Assembly: GCA_002688925.1 (NCBI GenBank)
Contig: NZEC01000002.1
Location: 6,242-63,991, forward strand
Direction of reading: 5' to 3'
Origin: an archaeon
GTDB taxonomy: Archaea > Nanobdellota > Nanobdellia > Woesearchaeales > GW2011-AR4
DNA length: 57,750 nt
Shown: positions 25,609 through 33,494 of the stretch, one piece after another
Position numbering within the stretch: position 1 is the stretch's first letter
How the letters are laid out: the number at the start of each line of letters is the position of its first letter
The notes under the pieces: model-generated
Seen by the model: only the letters and a program-made list of their open reading frames with translations
Told to the model about the DNA's origin: nothing
Databases searched by the model: none
Position numbers and translations under genes: made by a program

Positions 25609-26247
25609 TTAAACAAACCTTTTCAAACCCATCTCCTGACCTTTTTCTTTCTCAATACCCCTTTGCATATCTTTGACTTCTTTATACTCTTTGACCATCT
25701 CCAGGAAATATTCATGCACTCTTGTGTCATTAGTCAATTCCGGATGGAAAGTTGTCAGTAAAATATTGTCCTGCTTTACCATTACCGGGCAGTTTCTGTG
25801 CTCTGCCAGGATTTCAGCTCCATTAAAGAAAGATTTGATTACCGGAGCCCTGATAAAAATCCCCTTAAAATCCCCAATATCCTTAATGCTTAAATCTGCC
25901 TCAAAGCTGTTTATTTGCCTTCCGTACTCATTCCTTTTTATGCTTATATCCATTAAATCTAGTTTAATCTGCCTGTTGTCTAAAATTTCTTTTGCAAGCA
26001 GAATTGCTCCTGCACAGCTTCCATAAATCGGCATTCCCTGCTTATGCTTTTCCTTAATTGCTTTGTCAAGCCTGTATTTTTTCATTAATGCGCCGATAGT
26101 TGTGCTTTCTCCACCAGGAATTATTAATGCATCAATATCTTCCATGTCTTCCGGGAATTTTACCTTTACTGGGTTTGCTTCCAGCTTCTTTATTATATTA
26201 GAATGCTCTCTTATGCTGCCCTGCAATGCCAATATTCCTATTTTCAT
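25609..26247 (-). CDS. pdxT: PLP synthase glutaminase subunit PdxT
   Basis: Releases ammonia from glutamine for pyridoxal 5'-phosphate synthesis by PdxS. The class I amidotransferase triad is visible: C78 in G-S-C-A-G, then H168 and E170 in T-F-H-P-E-L. The oxyanion loop P-G-G-E-S-T-T and the A-L-Q-G-S-I-R-E-H N-terminus are also present. At 212 residues it is slightly longer than usual because of a charged C-terminal tail. The ATG begins at the base next to the pdxS stop, so the two subunits are coupled. Confidence 0.96.
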   Translation of the reverse strand: MKIGILALQGSIREHSNIIKKLEANPVKVKFPEDMEDIDALIIPGGESTTIGALMKKYRLDKAIKEKHKQGMPIYGSCAGAILLAKEILDNRQIKLDLMDISIKRNEYGRQINSFEADLSIKDIGDFKGIFIRAPVIKSFFNGAEILAEHRNCPVMVKQDNILLTTFHPELTNDTRVHEYFLEMVKEYKEVKDMQRGIEKEKGQEMGLKRFV

Positions 26248-27138
26248 TTAAGCGCTTCTCTCCTGCATCTTTAACTCAATCTTATCCATCTCAAGACCTT
26301 TCATTGCATCTCCCAATCCTTGCGAGACTTTTGCAACTATCTCCGGCTTGTCATAGTGCGTAGTAGCTTCAACTACAGCCTTTGCTGTCTTAGCAGGATT
26401 TTTGGATTTAAAGATTCCAGAGCCTACAAATATTCCATCTGATCCAAGCAACATCATCAAGGCTGCATCAGCAGGAGTTGCAACGCCGCCGGCTGCAAAA
26501 TTTACTACAGGAAGCCTTTGCAATTTTCTTGTTGCCTCAACTAAAGAATATGGAACTTTCATCTTTATTGCTTCTTTATTCAGCTCCCTGTTAGACATTT
26601 TCTTTAAAGACAAAATCTCTTCATTAATAAGATTGATATGCTTTACAGCCTCAATTATATTCCCAGTTCCTGGCTCTCCTTTAGTCCTGATCATTGCAGC
26701 GCCTTCATTGATTCTTCTTAAAGCCTCTCCAAGATTTTTTGCGCCGCAGACAAAAGGAACCTTAAACTTATTCTTGTCAATATGGCTGCTTGATGCAGGC
26801 GTTAGCACTTCACTTTCATCAATATAATCCACTCCAAGCGATTGAATAATTTGCGCTTCTGCCAAATGGCCAATTCTGACTTTTGCCATAACCGGAATAG
26901 TAACAGAATTCATTATTTCCTTTACTTTTTTAGGGTCAGCCATCCTGGCAACACTACCCTCCTTTCTTATATCTGCAGGAACCCTTTCCAGAGCCATAAC
27001 TGCAACTGCCCCTGCTTTCTCAGCTATTTTTGCCTGTTCAGCAGAAACAACATCCATGATAACTCCGCCTTTCAGCATCTCTGCAAGGCCTTTTTTCAGC
27101 TTAAAAGTCCCGGTTTTCCCATTAGATTCTATTTCCAT
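26248..27138 (-). CDS. pdxS: PLP synthase lyase subunit PdxS
   Basis: Condenses ribose 5-phosphate, glyceraldehyde 3-phosphate and PdxT-derived ammonia into pyridoxal 5'-phosphate. The 296-residue beta-barrel protein carries the imine-forming lysine K86 in V-M-A-K-V-R-I-G-H, the second lysine in [10 protein letters not shown]29 and the phosphate-binding [13 protein letters not shown]. The highly conserved [10 protein letters not shown] block confirms the family. The gene is preceded by a GGGGTAGGT Shine-Dalgarno-like region. Confidence 0.97.
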   Translation of the reverse strand: MEIESNGKTGTFKLKKGLAEMLKGGVIMDVVSAEQAKIAEKAGAVAVMALERVPADIRKEGSVARMADPKKVKEIMNSVTIPVMAKVRIGHLAEAQIIQSLGVDYIDESEVLTPASSSHIDKNKFKVPFVCGAKNLGEALRRINEGAAMIRTKGEPGTGNIIEAVKHINLINEEILSLKKMSNRELNKEAIKMKVPYSLVEATRKLQRLPVVNFAAGGVATPADAALMMLLGSDGIFVGSGIFKSKNPAKTAKAVVEATTHYDKPEIVAKVSQGLGDAMKGLEMDKIELKMQERSA

Positions 27139-27250
27139 ATATTACCTACCCCAAAATAAGAAATGCATATCAAATTAAAAAGGTTGCGAAAAAACTTTGT
27201 TTTTCAGCTGGTTTTGATTTATTAATTCTATCTCTAATTATTTTAACCTG

Positions 27251-27916
27251 TCACTTTCTCTTGCAGATAAACATAACATGGTCCTTTTGGTAAGGCTCCA
27301 ATTCCCTAAAATCAATTATTGTTAATTCTCTTTGCAGTATTTCCCTGATTTCATTAAAAATCTGCTTTGGTTTTCTTGTCACGTCAATGCTCCTGGCCTT
27401 TACCGCAATAATGGCATAGCCGTCCTTTTTCATGAATGTATTTACACTGTTTAAGAAAATATCAACCTGGTTTTTCTGCGCAATATCTTGATATATAACA
27501 TCAACCATGCTTACTTTTTCCCTTAATGCCTTAAAATTATTCCCATCAGCAAGCACCGGAGCAACATTCTTCCTTGCCTCAAGGTTAAAAACTAAATCTC
27601 TCATCACTCTTGGAGCAATATCAACAGCAAAAACAAATCCTTCTTTTCCTACAATATCAGATACATGGCTTACTGTAGTTCCTGTAGAGCTCCCAAGATA
27701 CAAAACTACATCATTTTTCCTCAAAAAAATATTAGGGCACTTATTCAGTATTGCAGCAGCCAGCTTGCTGCTGTAAGCATTCCATTCCCTATACTCAATA
27801 TTATTCTGCCTTGACAGGCTTTCATCATAAACGCTCTTTCCAGGAATAAGATTTACAGTGTATAATTTATTCATCCTGCCTTCATAAACCTCAAACACTT
27901 TTGATTTTTTTATCAT
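27251..27916 (-). CDS. flpA: Fibrillarin-like 2'-O-methyltransferase
   Basis: The catalytic subunit (221 residues) of box C/D RNP complexes that 2'-O-methylate rRNA and tRNA under guidance of C/D sRNAs. SAM-binding motif L-Y-L-G-S-S-T-G-T-T-V-S-H, acidic strand F-A-V-D-I-A-P-R, and catalytic residues D in Y-Q-D-I-A-Q-K and K in V-K-A-R-S-I-D are present. It lies 14 bp after nop5, the standard archaeal pairing. Confidence 0.96.
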   Translation of the reverse strand: MIKKSKVFEVYEGRMNKLYTVNLIPGKSVYDESLSRQNNIEYREWNAYSSKLAAAILNKCPNIFLRKNDVVLYLGSSTGTTVSHVSDIVGKEGFVFAVDIAPRVMRDLVFNLEARKNVAPVLADGNNFKALREKVSMVDVIYQDIAQKNQVDIFLNSVNTFMKKDGYAIIAVKARSIDVTRKPKQIFNEIREILQRELTIIDFRELEPYQKDHVMFICKRK

Positions 27917-27930
27917 TTTTCTTTGATTTT

Positions 27931-28887
27931 CTAATATTGAACCTTAAACTTACTAATTATCTCTTTTTTCAGTTTATCTCCGATAAACTTGCCCTTGAAA
28001 TAATCAACCTTAACTGCAATGCTTGCCTTATCTGCCAAGGTCCTTGCAGCCTTTCCAAGCATATCCTTTTTTGATTTTTGTATTAATTGATGCTCATGCA
28101 GCAAGCCGTACTTTGGAGACCTGTTCTTCTTATTCTTCAAATGCCTGAATAAAGCTTTTTCAGCTCCCAGAATCTGTATTGTGGAAGCAGGCATCTGGGC
28201 CAGTTTTTTTAGGCTTCCCACATGCTCTATTAATTTTGCAGCAATTCTGATTCCGACAACAGCAGCGAGATTAGGGCATGCCTCTTTTTCCAGTTCTGCA
28301 AGGTAGTTTGCATAATGATCCCTCAACTTATAGAAATTATTAACCTGTGCTGCAATCAGCATCATTGCGCTTACATCCTTATCCCTTAAATCAGCCCCCA
28401 TGCTGTCTTTTTCATCTAAATTTAATTCTTTTAACAGCTGTTTTTTTTGCTTTTTTATTATCAAAGAAACAAATTTTTCATGGTCCTTGGCCTTGTTTGA
28501 AATTTCAGGAGCATAAAGAGAATACCATTCCCTAAGCCTTTTCACATGCATATTAAGTGTCTTATCGATCTCCTCAATAGTGTTGATTGTCTGCATTATC
28601 AATGAATCAGTATTTACCGATTCCTTTACCAGAAATTTAGTCAATTCAAGATTTTTTTTATAGAACTGGGAAAAATATTTCCTGTTTTTGAAAGAATCCA
28701 GTATAATGCAAAGCTGATTATCATCAGGATTATTCACATCTCCATGTTTTTTTATCAGCTTCTCTTCATATATCTTTTTATTCTTATAATGCTCAATATC
28801 CTTGAACAATAACCCATCTGTTATCCTGTACTTTTCATTGAAGATAAAAGTCCCGATAATATTAGTGAAAATATAATTTTTTGGCAT
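27931..28887 (-). CDS. nop5: Nop5/Nop56-like C/D RNP scaffold protein
   Basis: A 318-residue protein that bridges L7Ae-bound box C/D RNA and fibrillarin. The N-terminal fibrillarin-binding domain, a central coiled coil (about 110-190) and the C-terminal Nop domain with A-S-T-I-Q-I-L-G-A-E-K-A-L-F-R-H-L and P-K-Y-G-L-L-H-E-H are present. The open frame extends upstream to a TTG at 29067, but that extension is hydrophobic and overlaps the divergent cutA. The ATG at 28887 starts the normal M-P-K-N-Y and has a TATA box (28911-28920) 28 bp before it, so I start there. Confidence 0.95.
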   Translation of the reverse strand: MPKNYIFTNIIGTFIFNEKYRITDGLLFKDIEHYKNKKIYEEKLIKKHGDVNNPDDNQLCIILDSFKNRKYFSQFYKKNLELTKFLVKESVNTDSLIMQTINTIEEIDKTLNMHVKRLREWYSLYAPEISNKAKDHEKFVSLIIKKQKKQLLKELNLDEKDSMGADLRDKDVSAMMLIAAQVNNFYKLRDHYANYLAELEKEACPNLAAVVGIRIAAKLIEHVGSLKKLAQMPASTIQILGAEKALFRHLKNKKNRSPKYGLLHEHQLIQKSKKDMLGKAARTLADKASIAVKVDYFKGKFIGDKLKKEIISKFKVQY

Positions 28888-28982
28888 AATCCAAGAGAAC
28901 AATAGGTGGTTTTTAAATGTTTTTACCGAAATATTAATAAACAAGATTATCAGTTGAAGCATAAACATAAAATTATCCAAAA

Positions 28983-29285
28983 ATGACCATAATCTACATA
29001 ACCTGCAAAGACGAGAAAGAAGCTGTAAAAATATCAAAGCATCTGCTGGAAAAAAGGCTGATTGCATGCTCTAACATGCACCCAATAAAAAGCATGTATT
29101 GGTGGAAAGGCAAGATAGCAGATGATAAGGAAATAGTCATTATGGCAAAAACAAAAGAAAAAAATTACAAAAAAATAAAAGAGGAAGTAAAAAAACTGCA
29201 CAGCTATGATGTTCCATGCATACTTAAAATTGATGCACAAGCCAATGAAAGCTATGAAAACTGGGTTAATAAGGAAGTGAAATAA
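28983..29285 (+). CDS. cutA: CutA-like divalent-ion tolerance protein
   Basis: A 100-residue CutA1-fold protein: I-I-Y-I-T-C-K-D-E-K-E-A, the helix A-K-H-L-L-E-K-R-L-I-A-C, the Y-W-W-K-G-K loop, and H-S-Y-D-V-P-C near the C-terminus. CutA trimers resemble PII proteins. A role in divalent metal tolerance is the usual annotation but is poorly established in archaea. It is divergent from nop5, with both promoters in a 95-bp gap. Confidence 0.93.
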   Translation: MTIIYITCKDEKEAVKISKHLLEKRLIACSNMHPIKSMYWWKGKIADDKEIVIMAKTKEKNYKKIKEEVKKLHSYDVPCILKIDAQANESYENWVNKEVK

Positions 29286-29354
29286 TTTTAGTACCTTCTT
29301 TACCAGTCAAATCCGACAAAAAGCTATATAAATACCGAATATACTGATTCTTTT

Positions 29355-29426
29355 ATGGTTTTTAAGCTGGTAAAAGAGGTAAAGGATATCAACAGGTTCA
29401 GGGAAATACTTACAGGTAAATATTGA
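29355..29426 (+). pseudogene. 23-codon remnant with promoter, possibly the start of a UbiB/AarF-like gene
   Basis: A strong TATA box (CTATATAAATA, 29324-29334) lies 26 bp before an ATG whose frame encodes M-V-F-K-L-V-K-E-V-K-D-I-N-R-F-R-E-I-L-T-G-K-Y and stops. The L-V-K-x-V-K-x-I-N-R-x-R-E-I-L pattern resembles the extreme N-terminus of ABC1/UbiB-type kinases as I remember them, but this is weak evidence. The intact promoter before such a short frame suggests a gene cut off by a rearrangement just left of the mobile element. Confidence 0.35.
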
Positions 29427-29460
29427 TAAATTTTTTAAATACAATGCCATTTCTTATATC

Positions 29461-30036
29461 ATGGATGATAAGTACGTGGCTTCGGGTAAATTGGCAGACA
29501 GCATTGAAAATGAAGCTACAGTAGCATTGGAGTATCATGTTGCTCAGCTTGCTAAAGGCCTAGACTTAATACCAAATATTCATAAGAGAAATTTGAGCAA
29601 AGTTTCGTTATTGACTGATTCTATTGATACTTCATTAAATTCTGGAGATGTTAGCATTGCAATATCGGCTGTTGAAACAACTTTTTATGAAATGGAACAA
29701 GATTTGGAGCAGATTGGAGATGAAAGGGAAAATTTGATGGGTTTAAGGGATAACATTAAAGGATTATTAAAAAAAAGAGTAGAATATCATTATTGTAATT
29801 TTGCAAAAACTTACTCTAAATCTGATGCATCAGAAAAGCCTTTTTTGGAAATAGCATTCCAATATCAAACAATTATTGAAGCATTATATGGTATAATCAA
29901 TGATTATAATGAAGCAATCACTGAGTTAAAAAATACTCAGGAAACTGAAAAAGCAGCTTTTAGATCTGAGAAAGATAAATTAATTTCTTCAATAAATCAA
30001 AATCATTCTCAATTTTCGGACACTAAAGGTATATAG
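29461..30036 (+). CDS. Hypothetical coiled-coil protein abutting the attachment site
   Basis: A 191-residue, strongly helical, acidic protein without recognisable motifs. Heptad-like stretches occur at about 70-115 and 135-180. A TATA box (TTTTTTAAATAC, 29431-29442) lies about 24 bp upstream, so it starts leaderless. Its TAG stop (30034-30036) falls within the first bases of the left attachment core. Before integration the gene would have ended in the same place, converging on the tRNA-Gln 3' end. It could be a host gene or part of an older insertion at the same site. Confidence 0.6.
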   Translation: MDDKYVASGKLADSIENEATVALEYHVAQLAKGLDLIPNIHKRNLSKVSLLTDSIDTSLNSGDVSIAISAVETTFYEMEQDLEQIGDERENLMGLRDNIKGLLKKRVEYHYCNFAKTYSKSDASEKPFLEIAFQYQTIIEALYGIINDYNEAITELKNTQETEKAAFRSEKDKLISSINQNHSQFSDTKGI

Positions 30037-30045
30037 CCCCGCCAA
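30033..30045. repeat. Left attachment core (att, tRNA-derived)
   Basis: ATAGCCCCGCCAA, identical to 37544-37556 inside the tRNA-Gln 3' end. Nothing else of the tRNA is present here, so this is the short duplicated core made by integration. Confidence 0.85.
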
Positions 30046-30055
30046 ATTTATGTAG

Positions 30056-30064
30056 GTTTTACCC
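30056..30064 (+). promoter_or_regulatory. Left recombinase arm site
   Basis: GTTTTACCC, 10 bp inside the left core. Its exact reverse complement, GGGTAAAAC, lies 4 bp outside the right core at 37531-37539. In the circular form the two would flank the core as an inverted pair, as expected for recombinase binding sites. Confidence 0.65.
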
Positions 30065-30119
30065 GTAAATAATTGGGCTAAGATATAAAAAAGAATATCC
30101 TGATTATGATAAAGAAGAA

Positions 30120-30227
30120 ATGGATAGAATGGCAAAATTAATTTGGGCAAGAAATCAGGTTTTTGCTACTCAAGAAGAAATTGATGGATACAATGAAGTG
30201 GCTCTCAAAATATCCAGATGGGAATAA
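30120..30227 (+). CDS. 35-residue ORF at the left end of the element
   Basis: The frame is open from 30069 and reads in a protein-like way (L-R-Y-K-K-E-Y-P-D-Y-D-K-E-E, then the ATG at 30120 and D-R-M-A-K-L-I-W-A-R). It stops 10 bp inside the next gene, which suggests coupling. The absence of a start codon for the upstream part suggests it may be the surviving C-terminus of a longer gene cut at the attachment site. Confidence 0.35.
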   Translation: MDRMAKLIWARNQVFATQEEIDGYNEVALKISRWE

Positions 30228-30832
30228 TTAAATCAATATTAATTAAGTTAGTTAGGTTTATTAGGTTTTGGGATAGGGAAAATATAGGGAAAATAGAATC
30301 TATATTTGCAATTGACAAAAGGTATAACATTAATAAAACTGATGATGATAGTTTGGAATCACTGCCACAAGACTTCGGAGAATTTTTTGGAGATTTTTTT
30401 GGAGATTTTTTTGGAAATGGAGCATTTACTTATTTTGATTTATTTAAGGAATGGAAGGGTTCAATAATTAAAATATGGTTGCCAAAAAGTGAACTTAGGA
30501 CAAATTATTTTCTAAAAAGTCCAGATAATTTTATACCCTGTATGGAATTATTTATAGATAAAGTTGAAACTATTGCATTAAGATATCTCTCTGTTAAGGA
30601 TTTGAATCTTAATTTCATTAATACAGATGAAATCAAGGATATAGTTTATCCAAAAGAAAAAAATGGAAAGAAGTATAAGGATTTCTTTGATTTTGCGTGT
30701 GATTATTTCCTTGTATGGCCAAATAAAAATACATCTGGTGTAATAATTGAATTAAAAATTACTGACAAAGAAGAATTTGATAATTTTCCGGGTAGAATAA
30801 TATCCAAGTCAAAAAGGGATAGAGAACTTTAG
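30218..30832 (+). CDS. Hypothetical protein with FFGD repeat
   Basis: A 204-residue protein not recognised from any family. A basic amphipathic N-terminus (I-K-S-I-L-I-K-L-V-R-F-I-R-F) is followed by an acidic stretch and three copies of G-[ED]-F-F encoded by a 12-bp DNA repeat (30377-30412). The C-terminal half is alpha/beta in character. It begins at an ATG overlapping the small upstream ORF. Base composition is extremely AT-rich, as elsewhere in the element. Confidence 0.55.
   Translation: MGIIKSILIKLVRFIRFWDRENIGKIESIFAIDKRYNINKTDDDSLESLPQDFGEFFGDFFGDFFGNGAFTYFDLFKEWKGSIIKIWLPKSELRTNYFLKSPDNFIPCMELFIDKVETIALRYLSVKDLNLNFINTDEIKDIVYPKEKNGKKYKDFFDFACDYFLVWPNKNTSGVIIELKITDKEEFDNFPGRIISKSKRDREL
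30377..30412 (+). repeat. Triple 12-bp repeat inside the gene
   Basis: Three consecutive 12-bp units of the form GGAGA(A/T)TTTTTT encode G-E/D-F-F three times. The in-frame unit length allows expansion or contraction by slippage without a frameshift. Confidence 0.85.
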
Positions 30833-30920
30833 TTATGATGCGTGATGATATAACCTTCAAAGAAGCAAAGTTTTTATACTGATTCTGAACTGATAAGTTG
30901 TATTGGGGTGGTAAATAAAC

Positions 30921-31127
30921 ATGCCAAAACTTATTAATTTACTTTTAAAAGGTGGTCTTATAATTGGATGTATTCCAATTTTATATGGATTTTTCCAGAT
31001 AATAGGGTTTGTGCAAAGTTTGATGTTAGTTATATTCATAATTTTGTTTGGTTTATTGGGATATTATATAAAGGAAAAGATTATAAAAAAGGGAAATAAG
31101 AAAGAAAGGAAGATAAGAAAAAAATGA
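30921..31127 (+). CDS. Small two-span membrane protein of the element
   Basis: A 68-residue protein with two hydrophobic helices (about 6-28 and 32-50) and a very basic C-terminus (K-E-K-I-I-K-K-G-N-K-K-E-R-K). A GGGGTGGT Shine-Dalgarno region lies about 9 bp before the ATG, and a TATA-like element is near 30868-30878. The shape resembles holins or small toxins but nothing specific supports either. Confidence 0.55.
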   Translation: MPKLINLLLKGGLIIGCIPILYGFFQIIGFVQSLMLVIFIILFGLLGYYIKEKIIKKGNKKERKIRKK

Positions 31128-31157
31128 ATTTTGATAAATAGTGGAGTTCCAAAAAAA

Positions 31158-31790
31158 ATGAAGAAAAAATCAAATAATTTTGGTTTTAAGCCAAAAAAAA
31201 GGAAAAAGGAAAAAAGTTTTCAAGAACTATTAGCAGAGGAATTAGCTAAACCATCAGAAGATGAAGAAGAGGAAAGAAAACAAGCTAAACCACATCAACG
31301 CAATAAAAGGGTCAGAGTTGTTCGGTTGTCTAAGAAAGAAACTAAAGGGCTAAGAGAACAGGAAGAAATCCGTGAAAATTTTATCAATGACCTTAAAGAG
31401 ATAGAAAGGGAAACTAAGAGTTTAGAAAAAAATCAAGAGAAGCTAAAGGATCTGGATACATTTAATAGAGCTATGAAAAGTGGAAATGTTACTATGTCTG
31501 GTGGGATAGGGGGAACAGTCCAGAAAGTAAAGGAATATAATGCAATAAGATTACAAAGAAAAAAAGATGAATTAGCATTGAGTAAAGGAAAACTTAAAGA
31601 ATTGCAAGCTGAGCTTAAAAAATTAGACAGAGAGGAAATTATGATTAATAGAAAAGAAGAAAAAGATAAAATAAGAGAATTATTATATCAGAGCGCTAAA
31701 TTAGGTCAAACTCTTGATAGGGGAAAAAAGATAAAAAATGAAAAAAAGAATAGAAAGAAAAAGAAACGCAAGAACACCAAAGGTTTGTAA
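31158..31790 (+). CDS. Highly basic coiled-coil protein of the element
   Basis: About 210 residues, almost a third of them lysine or arginine. It has basic clusters at the N-terminus (K-P-K-K-R-K-K-E-K) and C-terminus, and a long predicted coiled coil (about 70-190) interrupted by a glycine-rich turn (G-G-I-G-G). It probably binds nucleic acid or condenses element DNA. That is inference from charge alone. The frame extends to a TTG at 31131, but the ATG at 31158 follows a GTGGAG Shine-Dalgarno-like motif and is preferred. Confidence 0.55.
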   Translation: MKKKSNNFGFKPKKRKKEKSFQELLAEELAKPSEDEEEERKQAKPHQRNKRVRVVRLSKKETKGLREQEEIRENFINDLKEIERETKSLEKNQEKLKDLDTFNRAMKSGNVTMSGGIGGTVQKVKEYNAIRLQRKKDELALSKGKLKELQAELKKLDREEIMINRKEEKDKIRELLYQSAKLGQTLDRGKKIKNEKKNRKKKKRKNTKGL

Positions 31791-31899
31791 AAATAGGGAA
31801 GCATATTTTAAGGCTCAGAAAAAGGAATATAATAGGCCCATCTTAACAAAACAATGCGAATGATTAGGCCAGAAAAAGTCCTCCGTAGGTTTTAGATAG

Positions 31900-32086
31900 A
31901 GGATTGGCATAATCACGCAAGATTGTTTAATGGTGGAAAGATGAATCTAAAAAGAACAAATTTACTTCATTGAATGAAATAGAAGAAGAAATTAAGAAAA
32001 CAGATAAGGAAATTAATGAACTTGTTTACAAATTATATAACATAACAGAAGAGGAAAAAAAGATAATAGAAGAAAGTTTAAAATAA
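31900..32086 (+). pseudogene. 3' remnant of a type II restriction-methylase gene
   Basis: The 354-bp gap between 31790 and 32145 contains decayed coding sequence. One frame reads D-W-H-N-H-A-R-L-F-N. After a frame change it continues W-K-D-E-S-K-K-N-K-F-T-S-L-N-E-I-E and ends K-T-D-K-E-I-N-E-L-V-Y-K-L-Y-N-I-T-E-E-E, followed shortly by a TAA at 32084-32086. The D-W-H-N block and the D-K-E-I-x-x-L-V-Y-x-L-Y-x-[LI]-T-E-E-E ending are the C-terminal signature of Eco57I/TaqI-like adenine methylase-endonucleases. Only this tail survives, with at least one frameshift. The bases before 31900 show no clear coding content. Confidence 0.7.
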
Positions 32087-32144
32087 AAAAATATAACTCC
32101 CAACACAACCCCATCAAAACCTTAAGATGGTTGCAATCCATTAA

Positions 32145-32846
32145 TTAATAATAAAAATCAAAATTATTTTTTTTGAATGCATCCTGTAAAGGTTTTAATA
32201 TAATTTCCTTAATGATAGAGTAAGTCATGTCAAATTTATCCCTTTCCAAGCCCCAGCTTTTTTCATCATTGTTTTTAAGTTGTGGGCTCAAATCTGGCTG
32301 GACACTCTTAAATGCCTGAGAAACTTTAAACTTAATGATTTTATCATAAGGAGATTCTTCTGTAAAATCATGTCTTAATTCTGTAGAATTGTTCTGGTCT
32401 GATTCAGTCAAGCTGAATAATTCCATATAATTTTTTTTATCATTCATCAATATTGATAATGATGCTGGATCAAGGTCATCAATATAATTATCATCACTTT
32501 CTCCCTCTATTTTAACTACTTCTACCTTTTCTTCAATTGGCTTTCTCAAATATTCACCTACGAATCCATTGAATTTACTAAAGGAACCATCACCATGTTT
32601 TATCATTCTTGCTACAAAATAGCCACCTTCCCTATAATCAGGACTTTCAAAATCCAGTAATGAACCATCAGTTTCATTTTTTGTTTTGTAAACTTCAGTT
32701 ATAAGATCTTTATTTTTACTATTAGAATATATTTTTTCATCTCCTACTTTGACAAAGTTTTTCCCAACCCTAAATTCTGCATTTATTTCTTTTACAGCTT
32801 TTTCTATTAATAATTCAAAGTCCGATTTTACGTATAAAAATGCCAT
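32145..32846 (-). CDS. Hypothetical protein, last gene of the element's minus-strand operon
   Basis: A 233-residue soluble, acidic protein with no motif I recognise. It has a mixed alpha/beta N-terminal half (F-L-Y-V-K-S-D-F-E-L-L-I-E-K) and an acidic linker (residues 110-130). It starts 21 bp after the stop of the 32868-33488 gene and belongs to the same transcription unit. Confidence 0.55.
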   Translation of the reverse strand: MAFLYVKSDFELLIEKAVKEINAEFRVGKNFVKVGDEKIYSNSKNKDLITEVYKTKNETDGSLLDFESPDYREGGYFVARMIKHGDGSFSKFNGFVGEYLRKPIEEKVEVVKIEGESDDNYIDDLDPASLSILMNDKKNYMELFSLTESDQNNSTELRHDFTEESPYDKIIKFKVSQAFKSVQPDLSPQLKNNDEKSWGLERDKFDMTYSIIKEIILKPLQDAFKKNNFDFYY

Positions 32847-32867
32847 TTTATTTTGTTTGATTTTTCA

Positions 32868-33488
32868 TTATTTTTTGCTTGGTTTAAAATTAAGCAGTTC
32901 AAGTATTGCTCTTTCTGTCTGTTTCGGGCTCATGTTATCCCGCTCTAAAACAAATCCTTCAACACCATCTTGTTGATATAATTTTGTGTCTTCAGAATCT
33001 CTTAATATCCTAAGTGCGTGAAGTATAAACTCCTCGGATGCCCGTATACTAAAATCAAATACATTTTTTTCTCCGCTTATATCTACACTGTAAAGATTAT
33101 CAGGTGATTCAAACACTACGAATTCATGACCGCATCTTAAGTCTTCTACTCTTTTAACCAATGCCTCTGTTTTTATGGTATATTCATCATTTTTCCAACT
33201 TACTTCTTTAGAATTATAGGAGAATTCATCTCGTCCCCTTTCAGCATATTCTTCTCTTGTTTGTGGACTTCTTATGCACCTAAGATAATCTATATCATTT
33301 TTACTGTCAGGAAATCCATATGTCCTAAATAATCTGATAATCTCGCTATCATCCTCAAGAAATTTATTTTTAAGATGAAAATTATTTTCTCTTAGGGTTG
33401 AATCTAGTGATTTCCCAAAATCTGTATAAGGCTGGATAATTTTGCTTTTATCAAATCCCTCTGGTAATTTTAAGTATTCTTTTGCCAT
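32868..33488 (-). CDS. Hypothetical protein, probable paralogue of the next upstream gene
   Basis: A 206-residue protein. Its start (P-Y-T-D-F-G-K-S-L-D-S-T-L-R-E-N) aligns with that of 33495-34088 (P-F-T-E-F-A-K-I-L-D-N-T-L-K-D-K). Both continue with a short W-x-N turn and a cluster of beta strands at similar distances, so they are likely diverged duplicates of one unknown family. The two genes are 6 bp apart. No catalytic motif is evident. Confidence 0.55.
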   Translation of the reverse strand: MAKEYLKLPEGFDKSKIIQPYTDFGKSLDSTLRENNFHLKNKFLEDDSEIIRLFRTYGFPDSKNDIDYLRCIRSPQTREEYAERGRDEFSYNSKEVSWKNDEYTIKTEALVKRVEDLRCGHEFVVFESPDNLYSVDISGEKNVFDFSIRASEEFILHALRILRDSEDTKLYQQDGVEGFVLERDNMSPKQTERAILELLNFKPSKK

Positions 33489-33494
33489 TTTTCA

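Noticed and set aside
28888-29067. N-terminal extension of Nop5 from a TTG at 29067
   Set aside because: The extension is hydrophobic, overlaps the divergent cutA start, and the TATA box at 28911-28920 places transcription at the ATG 28887, which begins a normal Nop5.
29461-30036. Gene 29461-30036 as part of the integrated element
   Set aside because: It lies left of the left core, outside the direct repeats. It may belong to an older insertion, but not to this one.
30835-30895. Box C/D guide RNA (TGATGA followed by several CTGA motifs)
   Set aside because: No convincing internal D'/C' pair or terminal stem is found, and the motifs overlap the promoter of the next gene. The matches are short enough to arise by chance.
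30921-31127. Holin or toxin call for the small two-span protein
   Set aside because: Two helices and a basic tail are not specific. No lysin, antitoxin or known family motif supports either function.
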